Below the pieces are notes generated by a model. The model had not been told where the DNA came from. It saw only the letters and a list, made by a program, of their open reading frames with translations, and ran no database searches. DNA of 64,000 nt from Bimastos eiseni (taxonomy: Eukaryota > Annelida > Clitellata > Crassiclitellata > Lumbricidae): NCBI GenBank assembly GCA_959347315.1, contig OY365807.1, positions 33,415,660 to 33,479,659 of the forward strand. Reading direction: 5' to 3'. Shown here piece after piece: positions 11,585 to 25,115 of the stretch. The translations under genes and the position numbers were made by a program. How positions within the stretch are numbered: the stretch's first letter is position 1; every line of letters begins with the position of its first letter.

Positions 11585-14500
11585 CGTAATATATACGTGT
11601 ATATATATATATATATACATAATTAAGATTATTGTTGCTGTTGTGTTTTATCTATTGTTTTTTGGGACCTACTAGGAACATTACACATCACAAGAAGCAT
11701 GGAGTCAGATGAAGGGAAGTATGAGTGTGTGGCTGAGAACCATGTTGGGGTTTCATACTCGTATGGCGCTAATTTGTACGTCAGAGGTATGGAGAATTGA
11801 TCTAAAGAGCTGTTTTGCAGACATGACTCGTTGTTGATGAAACTAGTGAAATGTTTTAATATCTAGCACTATCAGATTTCCAGATATCTGGTTTTATCAA
11901 AATTTTTAGTTTCTTAATTTAAGTGCATTGAGTTATGATATGATAGTGAAATGAATTATTTAAAACTAGTTCTACATGAGACTAATCCAATTAAAATGGC
12001 CTTGATGAGGAGTAAGAAGAGCAGACAGAAGAATAAGAACAGAAGGTTGTTTATGAAGCTAACTTTTAATGGTCTACTGAAATTAATAATTGTCATCGCC
12101 ATCACCATGAGTCATAACCATCATAACCAGCATTTTGATTATCATTATATCATTATTATTGAAGAGTTTACTACTACTACTACTACTACTACTGCTACTA
12201 TTCCTTCGCTTTTAATATTACTGCGAATGCTGATACAACTGTCTATCTGAGACCTTTGTGTATTATGTGATGTAAATAGTTCGCCGTGTTCCTCCGCACT
12301 TCTCCATTCGTCCAGATGACGTTGAGGTGATGCCTGGCAGTGATGTCAATCTGACCTGCATCGCCTCTGGGTCTCCGATGCCGTACGTCAAGTGGCGCCT
12401 TGGTGGTCTTGAGCTGACCAACGAAAATGAGATTCCAGTTGGTCAGAACGTCCTTGTGCTTCGGGACGTGAGGGAGTCGGCAAAGTACACTTGTGTTGCT
12501 TCCTCTGATCTTGGCAATGTCGAGACTATGGTCGACGTTTCCGTTAAAGGTAAGTAGGCAACGCATATGAATATACTTTTTTTAGTTTAAACTGACAATA
12601 GTATGCAATAAGATTACTTGACTACAACTGTACGACAGTCGATTGTAGGACATGAACCTCTGAACATAATAATCCCCAAGACAGAATTAATCCCTATGAT
12701 TCTGCATTGGACATAATTCCCTTGGACACAGTCCCCCCTCTATGCAATTAGTCTATATCTGTATCTAATTGCCCAGTTTTTATTCGTTACATCTGCTTGT
12801 GAATATCTGTAGTAGATACACTTAAGACTTGTTCTTGTCATTTAGATCTAAAGTTAAGACTTGTAAGTATCATGTAAGTATAAAGTTAAGATGTTATTCT
12901 ATATTTATAATGTATGATTTTCAGGTGATTGTTGCTTAGCCTAAGGATCATGTCATAACCTGGGGGAATATTGTCTTGGGAATTATATCCAGGGGACAGG
13001 GCTGTTAATATTGCGATGAAGTACCTTTGTCAGTATCGCAGCGAGTATCGCGATAGTTTTATTTTGCTTGCATCGCATGTGTACCACGATACCTACTTTT
13101 AGCCTGTCAGTGATACTCGATACCAATACTTTTTCTCCCTGACATTTATTTGGTTTCTCAAGAAATATGCAAAGTCAATCGGTGTGCTTTGATAAGTTTA
13201 GGTCTCTATTGGCCATAAACCTTGGTGCGAACAGATGGAATGTTTTTTTGAGGCTAAATAAAGAAGTGACCGAAGTAGGCCTATGTCCTTGTGCGTTCAC
13301 TGGTAGAAGTGGCTTGCCTAATTAATTTTAGAGTGCTTGCGAATTTAGTTGATCTTGAAAATGAATGGGACTGAGGAAACGAAGATTGCAAGTGTGATAT
13401 CAGAGCATTGTGTTCGAACAGCTTGCCTGAAGGATACTTCAAAGACATTGTGAATAGCCCAAGGACCAATCAATATTCACAGGACTGGAAAGTCCCAATG
13501 TTCCTTCATGTCAACAGTTTTGGGCGATATTCAGGAGCCAGAAATTTTAGATCGTTTCAAAATAACAAGCTGATTCAATCAACCTTAGTCCTGAAACCAA
13601 ATTTATGAATGACTACCGGGTATGTCAGCAAAATACAAAAAATGCTGTTATAGGTTGAAAACACCTTATTTTCAACTAAAAGAAAACTTTTGATTGGGGC
13701 GACATCTGTGTTTAAGATAAAAGTGTGTACACGAAAATTTGACAAGTAATCATTCCTCTTATCTAGATTCCTTGTGATTGCCCAAATGATTCCTTAGGAA
13801 ATTTTCTATTATTAGCGGTGCATGAATTATAATTTGTGCTAATATCGAATTAAGCAAGCATATTCAAAAGTATTGTTAAAGTATTGGTATTGGTATTGCA
13901 CTGCTTTTCAGAAAAAGTATTGGTATCTTGATACTTTTAATTAGGAAGTATTGGTATTGCTATTGCAATACTTTTTTCCAGTATTGTTAACAGCCCTGGT
14001 AGGGGATTATGTCACAGGGATTATGTCCATCTTCCATGGATCAAAGAGTACAAAACTGCCTGGCCAGGGTTGTTACTGGTTCTCATAGGTGGGATCACAT
14101 AACCTCCAATCTTTAATCACTGCATTGGCTCCCTGTTGAGCAACAAATTAAATTTAAAATTGGTGTTATTAGCCTATAAGACATTTTCTTTTGGTCAGCC
14201 GGGGACCTACACACTTTTCTTGTCCTCTGAGGCATCATCACTCGACTAGGTCTTCTGATTTTTGTCCCTTGCTATAACTCCTGTTATGAAAAGTCTTGGT
14301 ATGTGGGCTTTTTTTGTTGCCAGTCCAAAGTTCTGGAATTTATGACCTCACGCCGTTTGGGCCGCTGAGTCTTTAGTTTCTTTTCTATCTCGACTTTTCT
14401 ATCTCGACTTAAAACTTTTCTGTTTACCCTTGCTAATCCTCCTTAGACTGTCTCTTACAACTCTCCTTGGATTTGACCTAGTTTCGGATTTGTTTTGGTT

Positions 14501-17500
14501 AATGCCCTGTGCGTTATTACACTATAGAAGTTTTGTAGTCATAGTCATCCAGCTAGGCACTCGTCTGTCCTACTGCTCATTTTACAATCCCATTAGGGAT
14601 TGTAAAGCTGAGTCAGCTTAACATGGCATCAGCATGTATAGAATCCCCATGCTTTTTATTGCTTATTTATACCAGCAAGTTACCTTTCAACCATCTTCCC
14701 ACTCGGCCATCCTGAATGTCCCCAATGTAGATTCTCAGTACTGTTGCAGTGGTCACACATGGCAAAAAATTTTCAGCTAAGAACTCGAAAAGATTTTCGA
14801 TTTATCGCTTAATAATTCTTGATCTTTAACTCTTTCAAGCACAGAAGCTATCCAAATTTCTTCTGATAGTTATCTTGACATTAACCTAAAAAAGTGTCCT
14901 TAAATGTTGATCCCCTTGTGCTGTTGATGTATCAGACAAGAGAACTAAGATTGTTCATGCTTCCGTTGCAATTGGATCTTTGATTGGGTCCTCTCTGTAC
15001 AAATTGCATTGTAGTTAACATTTGCAAAGCTTTTTACAAATCCTAACATGCAGTTTCTTCTTTTAAATAAACTCCATTTTACAATATAATATATATCTTC
15101 ATTTATTTTCAAACTGATGAACCTGAATATGATTACAAGTTCAGTATGCATGAATGGATGATGACAAGTTATTAAAGGATTTGAATTTAGGGGGCATCAC
15201 ATTATACATCTGATTCAACCAACGCTGCCACTTAGCGAAAGAAGGATTAGTCAACCTTAGAGGATAGCAGGGATTGAACTTGGTTCCACAGCTCTGTTAT
15301 CCACTGCTCCACTTCCCCCCCACTTCCCATTAAATCCAATACAGACACAATGCAGATGAACCTATGCTATAAACAAGATCCATCAAGTTGCCATGAAATC
15401 ACCACGTGAACAATGGCATCTTTGTATGAATGGCTGAGATGATGGAGCAGGTGATTATTTAATCGTTCCTAACAATGCGGTCAGTGTTGGTCATTTGTTG
15501 AGACTGCAGACCGTGACTGCTGACTCGGTTCAAGACTCAGTGTTTCTTCAGGCTTATTGGAGAAGTTTGTAAAGCAGAATCGACAATGAAGGTCATGCAT
15601 GTACTGAGGTTTAATCTATGTTTTTTTGGTCAATCATGCCTCGATAATGTTTAAGAAATTTTATTCAGTTCATTGCCGTAACATGTTTTATTGAGGATAT
15701 GAGGACAAAGAGAGAGACAGACAGACAGACAGAAAGAAGGATAGAGAGACAAGAGAGGAAGAGGGAGAGAGAAGGAGATACAGAGACAGAGAGAGCTATG
15801 AGAATTGGATTTTGGATATGTACTGAATCATATAGGATTCTACTAATTCAGCTGCTGGTCTAATTCTTGATTATTTGCACTTCGTATGTCTGTTTTTGTT
15901 TTAAACTGAGAACCATCTCGTTAGTGGCATTTTACACACTTCTACGCATTTTATATTGCTACAGCTCATATTGATATTCCTTGTGCCGTTAAATGACGAC
16001 AGGCTTTTCATTTTCTTATTCTGTTTTCCAGCTCTTCCAAATCCGCCGACTGACCTGGTTGCTTCAGAGGTGACGAGCTCTTCGGTGAAGTTGTCGTGGA
16101 TGGCGCCAACCGGTGAATCGGTAGAGTCTTACGTGATTCAGTACAGACGGAAAGATGCGATGCTCGTTCTGAACATGAATGAAGTGAAGGACATCTGGAC
16201 GACTGAGTATGTCGTCCGCCACCTCAGTCCATTCGTCATGTTCGAGTTCTACGTCTCGGCTGTTAATAACATCGGTCGTGGTGTTCCAAGCTTTCCTTTG
16301 AATGTCCTGACTGGAGAATCAGGTTTGATTTAGCAGTTCTATTATATTCGTTACATTATTTAATAAAGCTACTCTATGATGCAAATTCATTCATTAAGTT
16401 AGTATGATGTGTTAGTCAATCAACCAATCAATCAATTATAGTATTTCAGCAATCCATAGTCAAATACAATTTATACATGGGCTTTGTAATGGTTGATGAT
16501 TGCCCATGACACCCAATTAGGGACCAAATGGCCCCACTGAGTAATGCCTCCCCGTTGTGTGCTGAATTGAGCAGAAATAACTTGCTTAACTAACATATAA
16601 TCAAGATTAATCTCTACAGGTGAGAAACTCTTCAGATCAGAACAGAGTGATCTTCTTTCACTCACCTAATAAGTTATCTAACGGATCTTATTAGTTAAGT
16701 TGTTAGTTAAGTTAGTAATTAAATTGCTATAGATAATGTTCAGCATGGTAAAAATAGGATTCTGTATGCCTGACCTTGTCCAATCAAATGAAGAAACTTG
16801 AACTGGAAAGCGACTGTAACTGCCTCTCATGTATTTGCTTATCTGGTACATGGGTGGCCCTGATTTAAGGGGATACTCATCCCCTCTGGGCCTCATTGTT
16901 ACTCTAATGATGAAAATGCTATTCAATTGTAAATGCACTATTCTAAATTGGTAAACAATAAACGATGATTGATTGATTGATTGATTGAGTGTGGAAGTTC
17001 ATTGTGTTTCAAAACCTTTTTGCTGGTCTTTTGGATTTCTGATTTATTTGAGCTCACTCATCTGCTGGATCAATGCACGGACGTAAATTACTTGTCCTTA
17101 AGTTTTGAGATGATGCTGTGTTAGGACATAGCTTGCCTTTATCAGGAATACAGGGTCTATTGCTTTTGAAATGATCATTCGATATCACATTACTTCCAGC
17201 AGCTGGTCACTTGGCATCTATCTTTCTCATCGTTGATGAGATGGCAGCCCGGCCAACCATAAGCCACCACGGCATCTGGACGATGCAGTTAGTTTTTGAC
17301 ATGTGACGTCGCTGATGCGTGGCTCATTGTGGAGGCTAGGATGAAATGTGCTCGGTTTTGTCATTCGCTTCTGTGTTCCAATGGAGTTTTTCGTTCATCC
17401 TGCCACGGATAAATCAAGGAACGCAGCTTTTGTCGCTGGTCGGAGATAAAGGCTTCCGCTGGGCCAACGATTGTCACACCATCGATTTTTGTCTGCAAGT

Positions 17501-20500
17501 AGAGTTTTTATTTAATTTCTGCAAACCGAGGACTTGAGATTACAAGGCTGAAGTTATTGATCTGACTCTTATCGAGAAGTCAGTTTCTGTATTTTTCCTT
17601 TCCTCTGAGAATACTCTATGGCATTTCCTTGATGCAACTTCAATTATTAAATCAATGAGTTATCAACATGATGTATGTGTTTACATATCTGGATATTTAG
17701 ATGGCAGTGTCTTCTAAGAACCTCACATGGGCACTGAACGAGTCTGTGTAACAGATCTATAATGGTTTAATTCTCAGCACTACATGAGATTATGTGAGCT
17801 TAGTAATGTGCTTGTAATGTAATCAAACATTTATATAGCGCCCCTCAAGATATCTGCTCAGAGGCACTCTCTAAGCTAGCCTTAATTATGTTAAATGTCA
17901 CAGTTAACAAGTACAGATGAATCTACTAGCAAAACCATGCACAACAAGCTGAAAAGTGTGGAACCAAGAAATGGATTCCTGTCGACAAATGGCGTAGGTG
18001 AAAGACAATGTAAAGTAATTTATTGTAAGTGGACAACAAGCCGTTTTATGTAGACCCCTTTGTGATTTTCACAAAGGAAATGTGTCAGTTGGTTGGGAGA
18101 CTTGAAACTGACTGTTGGCCGACAGAATAATTTAAATAGGATTATTCCAGAAGAGGAGCCACTGTACTTGAAGTTCTTATTTAAGTCGGCACATGAAAGC
18201 GTATTTACACACATGCCCAGTTAGTCGCTGTTTATGTCACACTGTCTATTATAAAATCTAGTGTTCTTAGCTAGCAGATATTTGACAAGAGCAAAGGCAG
18301 TCCAGAACGACAAGTCTCAATTACATCAGTCTTACTTGTACTGGTCTCACATCAGCCTTACTTGTGCTCCATTCAACTGAAGATGGCTTCTACGTTGTAT
18401 GCAGTTTTAAGATGACTTCTCAATTGCTCGAGCAATTTTGAAGATGGCTCCTATGTGGTCTTCACAACTGAGCAGCAATGAGGTTTGGAGAACGATCTTT
18501 ATGGAGAACCGCTAAAGTGGTGGTTTAACATACGCTTTGGACATAAATTGGAGCTGTTGTTGATTTCCAATAATATAGGTCTGCCAAAGTGAGAGGGTTG
18601 TTTTCCCAATACATGTGGTGGTTATGATGCAACTAAAATGAGGATGACTTCTATAAGTTCAATACATTTGAAGATGGCTTTAAATTAGGGAATACCAATG
18701 AGGATAGTTTACATGGGGCAAATTCAATTGAGGATGGCTTCTGAGAGACAGACAGACAGACAGAGACACAGACAGACAGAGGCAGAGGCTGTGCAACAGA
18801 GAATGGTCTCTGTCTGATGAATCCAAAGAATTATGCCGCTGACATTGGTGACAACAGTACATATGTAGTACCCCCACAGCGATCCCAGAAGTACTCACCA
18901 GGGTTATTGCCAATGTGTCTGTGGAGGGTGATGGTTGTGATGGCATTTATTTCGTCTGTTATCAGCGCCCAGTGGAGCACCACAGAATTTTACTGCGATC
19001 GGAATAAGTTCAACGGCCGTTCGCCTCCAGTGGGATCCACCGTCAGTGATTCACCAGAACGGAGAGATCCTTCTCTACGAGGTCATGCATCATCAACGAG
19101 GAACTCCCATGGCCGAAATGAAGACCAACATGACGGAGACGACAATTATCGTCGACGGTCTCGAGCCAACAACAGATTTTATATTCCAGATTCGTGCCTA
19201 CACAAGAATAGGACCCGGACCTTGGAGCAACCGTCTGCCATTTCGAACATTTCCAACCAGTACGCTCTTGATATAATTGTTTATATATTGAAGGTTATAA
19301 TAATTATACCAAAGAGAATAATTGGAATTATGTTTGTCATGTGCATTAATATAATGATGCATGTAAACGGGATCTGTAACTGACCTGTAAGAGCATTTGG
19401 TGTGTTATGTGAAGAGTACTGGTTCAAACCGCCTCTAAGATGGTCATGGGAAGTATGGATCCTGAACAGATCCTTCACTTATAATTGCTTCACACCTTAG
19501 ATTCACTATTTACTGATGTTGCATGCATGATAAATGTAACTTAATAATGCTCATAATCTACTAATCCTAATAATAATACTAATGATGATCTTAATGGTAA
19601 TAATAATGAATAACAACGATTATGTTTTTGCTGATGATTATTTTGATGGTGATGATATTAAGTCCCAACTAAGACACCATTGTTTATGAAAAAATGACCA
19701 CTTTAGATTTGCAGATCATTTGTTTGCCTAGATAAGCACAGACTAGATCCTTCCCCTCAGACATCCATCATATATTCTACTCTACCATCGTGTACACTAC
19801 AGATCTATGTGATCTACTCCAACTAGCTCATTTCTGCAATAAGAATTCTTTTCTCGTCTTGCTTTTGAATTGTCCAACATTCCAACCCATATTGGAATAT
19901 CGATTGCATCATTGTCTCATGTTTTTGTCTTGGTGTTCTTTGTTTTTCTCTGCTTCTCCATATCCTGTTCAAAATCTTAGGAAGTGGATTCAATTCTCCT
20001 ACCTACCTATGTCTCTTTTGTTGTGGCCATCTGCAGTTATTGGCTGCTCTGTAGATAGAGGAATTGTTCTACTTGTTCAATAGCTTTGCCTTGGATTTTG
20101 ATGGTTATTGGCATCATTTTGGTCATTTCAATGGCCATTGTTTTTGGTCTTCTCTGCATTGATCATTAGTTGGGATCTTCTACAGGTTTCTTCAATCTGT
20201 GTCATAATATCTTATAGTATAGGTCCGCTGTAGTGACGAGGCCAATGTCATCAGCAAATCGAATATTATTCACTAGCATTACATTTAATTTGATTCCTAC
20301 ATCAGTGATGTTGTGGCTGTGATAATATCACTGCTTCTGGTAATATTTTAAATGGGCAATTGGGCATAACATGCATCCTTGTCTTACCCCAGTTTACCTG
20401 TGGAAGTATTCTGTGAGCTTTTTAACTTCCACTACTTGTGGAACTTTTGATTTTCGAGATATCCCTTGCACAAGTTTGATGAATTGCTCTGGTATTCCTG

Positions 20501-23500
20501 CATTTTACATAACCATAACCACAGTTTTTTTTATAGTTTCACCATCATTATACAAATGTAGGTAACAAGTTCTCTGTGAACAATGTATATAGTTTAAGCC
20601 TCATTATTAATTTAGTTAAAAACTAATAGCATCTGAGTGAGAATTAAATTTTTCCTAAATACCATCTGATGTTACACAGAGTAATAAATAAAACAATAAT
20701 GGGAAAACCCTAAAGGGACCGAGATCCCACTAGCAGGGCCACCCAATTACGGAGATGAAATTAAGTAGTGGTGGATAACGTATTGAGTATATTCAGTAAG
20801 GTGGTAAAGTTACTAGACTTAACTAGTTAATTAATGTGAAGTATACAAACTTAACAGATATTAAAGAAATAGGCACTTCATGTAGAGTGAGTCAATAGGT
20901 GCTTATGGAGTTGGTATTTAAAGGTTCCAGAGTGGTTTATATTCCGGATTTCGTGTGGTAGGCAATTCCAGGCTATGGGACCAGTGTAGGCAATTGAGAA
21001 TTTACCCGTGCCATCATATCATATGCTGTCGAATGCTTGTTGTTTGAGATTTGTGAAGTTGATTCTGACTTTCTGATTGTGTTAATTGCTTTTCTAGTAT
21101 CTATCCCATTGTGAATTGTGGAATGCTCTGTAGGCTAACAACTCTGTAATATTGTATGCAGCATGATCACTAGCCTTAATAGACAGTACTTTTGCTACTT
21201 TGAAATACACAGTGTTCTCTCTCCTATTAAGTGCATAGAAAATATAACAAGATAGTGGCTACTTTACTGCTGTAGCAAAAGTTACTGGTATTGATGGAGA
21301 TATTATTAGTTTTAAGTGGTCGGTATATGATTCACTTCAGTTGAGAGACACTTGAAAATTTAAAGGATGGTCATTTCTATGAATCTTAGAGAAAACTGCT
21401 AATTATAAAATTTGTGAACTTAAATTTCTTACTATTCTGTTGAGTTTCTGTAATTGACTGCTCTATCCTACCAAATACAAATTAAGTAGTAGGTGATGAC
21501 AGAGAGGGCATAAAAAGCTAAGTGATTATATTTAAATTTTTTTATTTAACTCACATTTTGTGCAGTAGTTGAGCTTCATATATTGCCCTCCTTTACAAAT
21601 GTATTTGCATGGTATTTTGGTGTTACACAGCAAAGAAATTGTCACTCTTGCTAAGAGTCATGCAAGTTTGCATTAAAAAAACTAAACATTCCTAATTCTC
21701 ATATGACAGGTTTTTATTATTCCTATTCGCTCAGTATTCGATTTAAAAGAACTGTCCAACTGAATACTAATACACTATTTGGTGGACTATTCGGTTTGAA
21801 GTGAATCAAATGCTAATATTTGGTGCATCTCTATAAAGAAAAACAGTGCAGTCAAAAGTCTGTTAATTGTCGATGACATTTCATTTGCATCATATTAATC
21901 GTCATGAACATACTGGTTATAATGATTGCAATTGCATCAACAATCCTGCGTGAATGCTGATTTATGATCATGACTGCTTTGGTCATGATTTTATTTCTCA
22001 TATAATGAATTGCAGACAGTGATGAACTCTTGATAATTTTTGGTAAACAAGCATATGATGACTGTTATATTAAGGAGAATTGTATTTTGTTGCACAACTG
22101 ACCTTGGTTGCCGTGATGATTGTGAATATTGTTGTTGTTTTGGTGGTCATGTTAATGCCGATGATTAGTGTATTGTACAAATTACTTATTTCCAGTGGTC
22201 ATCCCGGCGCCATCTAATCTCCAGCTGCGTTGGATCTCTCCAACGGCACTTCAGGCCTCCTGGGACCCACCTCCGATGTCCAGCATCCTTGGCTACAAGA
22301 TCTATTACAGCTCGATCGTACTTTCGGACATGGATCGGTGGTCAAGCATAAACCATGGCCCCTCCACGATCGCCGTAATCAACGACTTGGAGTCGCGTAC
22401 AAGTTATGTCGTCCGGGTGAAAGCCCGTTCGGCTGACGGCAGATTCAGCAACTTATCAGAGATTGCAACAGCTGATGCCGTGATATATGGTGAAAATCCT
22501 GTTAAGCGCTGTCTTTAGGTTAAAATCTGGTGCAAGACCACCAGTTGTGTTCAATTCTGTGTTTGTCAAACATGTGTTAAACTGTATAAACACATGTCGT
22601 TATTGCCTGTTTGTTTTGGTCGTGTGTGTTCTGTACTAAAAGCGATTGCGAAAGCAGTGCAGCTTTTCAATTATGTGCTTATGATATGAGGGTCCATGCG
22701 AATGTTTCTGAGTCAATTTCTGGAAAGGGCGCTATATCAAGTTTCATTGATTGATATGAATGCAGAAAGTTTATTGATAAAATGCATAAAAATTGTATGT
22801 CTTAGGTTATTCATTTTTACATACTGCTATTCATTGGCATGCTGTTAATTATTCATTCATTAAATGATTTACATAGCACCCTTTCAAGGTAACTACTTAA
22901 TGCACTCCAAAATCCAGCCCAGAATAACAGGTTGATTTTCAAATGAATTGCATGAAATGAAAAAATGAAAAGTTATTCATTTGCATACTGTTATTCATTT
23001 GAGCCTTTTATTCATGTGAACTTTATCTTATTTGAACATTGTATTATCTTATTGCTGTCAAATTGGTCATTTACAATAATAGAATATTGATTTTCATTGT
23101 TATTCATTTGCATTTGTATTAGGTAGCACGCTGTTGCCCATTGGCACACTGTTATTCATTTGCATACTCTAACTCATTTTGCATATTTTTACCCATTTGC
23201 ATACTGTTATTCATTTGCATACTACCTTTGCATATTTTTACCCATTGACATATTGTTATTCGTTTGTATACTGTTATTAATTTGCACATTGTTACCCATT
23301 GGCATATTGATATTCAATTGCATACTGTTATCCATTTGCTGCTGCTCTCATCATGCATAATTATGATGAATGTTTGTAGATCAGGAGGACATGGTGACTG
23401 AGTTTCAAGTTCAAACGCTCTCATCGACCTCTGTTCTGCTAGCATGGAGAGCTCCTCTGAAAATGCATGGGATACAGCACTACAAGGTCAGAGGTCAGAT

Positions 23501-25033
23501 GGAGCTCTCTTCAGTGTCATCGGTCATTGCTCTAGTTCTACTTGACCTCATGTGTGGTCATAATTGAAGTCTCTTCAGTGTCATCGGTTGTTATTCTAGT
23601 TCTACTTGGCGTCATGTGTTGTCATGATTGAAGTCTCTTTAGTGTCATCGGTCATTGTTCTAGTTCTGCTTGACCTCATGTGTTGTCATGATTGACGTCT
23701 CTTCAGTGTCATCGGTCGTTATTCTAGTTCTGCCTGACCTCATGTGTTGTCATGATTGACGTCTCTTCAGTGTCATCGGTCGTTGTTCTAGTTCTGCCTG
23801 ACCTCATGTGTTGTCATCATTGACGTCTCTTCAGTGTCATCGGTCGTTATTCTAGTTCTACTTGACCTCATGTGTTGTCATGATTGAAATCTCTTCAGTG
23901 TCATTGTTCTAGTTCTACATGACCTAATGTGTTGTCATGATTGACGTCTCTTCAGTGTCATCGGTCGTTATTCTAGTTCTACTTGACCTCATGTGTTGTC
24001 ATGATTGACGTCTCTTCAGTGTCATCGGTCGTTATTCTAGTTCTACTTGACCTCATGTGTTGTCATGATTGACGTCTCTTCAGTATCATCGGTCGTTGTT
24101 CTAGTTCTGCTAGACCTCATCTGTTGTCATGATTGAAATCTCTTCAGTGTCATTGTTCTAGTTCTACATGACCTAATGTGTTGTCATGATTGACGTCTCT
24201 TCAGTGTCATCGGTCGTTATTCTAGTTCTACTTGACCTCATGTGTTGTCATGATTGAAGTCTCTTCAGTATCATCGGTCGTTGTTCTAGTTCTGCTGGAC
24301 CTCATCTGTTGTCATGATTGAAATCTCTTCGGTGTCATCGTTCTAGTTCTGCTTAACCTCATGTGTTGTCATGATTGACGTCTCTTCAGTGTCATCGGTC
24401 ATTGTTCTAGTTCTAATTGACCTCATGTGTTGTCATGATTGAAGTCCTATTGTAATTGAATGTTTTTATAGCATCGCTTCAAGAGCAAACTAATCACAAT
24501 GGTCACTGTCTGTTTGATGTTGGATGTCATTAATGACCAGCATTTATCATTTAGCAGAACAATGCACAGATGACTAGATGAATGGTCAGTGGTGGTCCAT
24601 GCAAACACTTGGTGTCAATTGTCAAACCAATGGATTCCCACCCACAGTGACAGATGGCTTTGATGTTGAGAGTCTCTGAGCCCTGGGCCAAGATGTGTCA
24701 ATAGCGTGGAACAGGTGATAGGCTTTTGATCAGCAGCACACAATGACGCTTTGTGCAAACAGTGGATTCTGCTTGCCATGTCAAGGTTCAGCTCATTAAT
24801 ACCTCATTATTTATTTATTAATATAATTATGCAGCTGTGAACATAGGTCCTATTTTAGTCTGATTGTGAAAAGATGAAAATGCTCCCAAATTATCATAAT
24901 CTCTGCATTTACAAAGATGAATTAGCATCAAATGTGATGTAGATAGCTCCTCTTCAAGAATAGCTCATCAGAGGTGCTTTTAGCCTAACAACGGAAAATC
25001 ATGATCCAACACAATCGTTTTCAAGCGCTTACA

Positions 25034-25115
<82 letters not shown>

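Larger units (their letters stand above)
12550..16031. other. LAR intron between Ig3 and FN3-1
   Basis: Holds an hAT-like element, a LINE fragment, a SINE-like copy and a CAGA/GAGA microsatellite (15,712-15,798), all listed separately. No further Ig or FN3 exon was recognised. Confidence 0.6.

Noticed and set aside
18817..19383. 188-codon + strand frame, the longest open frame in the window
   Set aside because: It reads the FN3-2 exon in the wrong frame. The spliced frame of 18,966-19,259 gives a clear FN3 domain.
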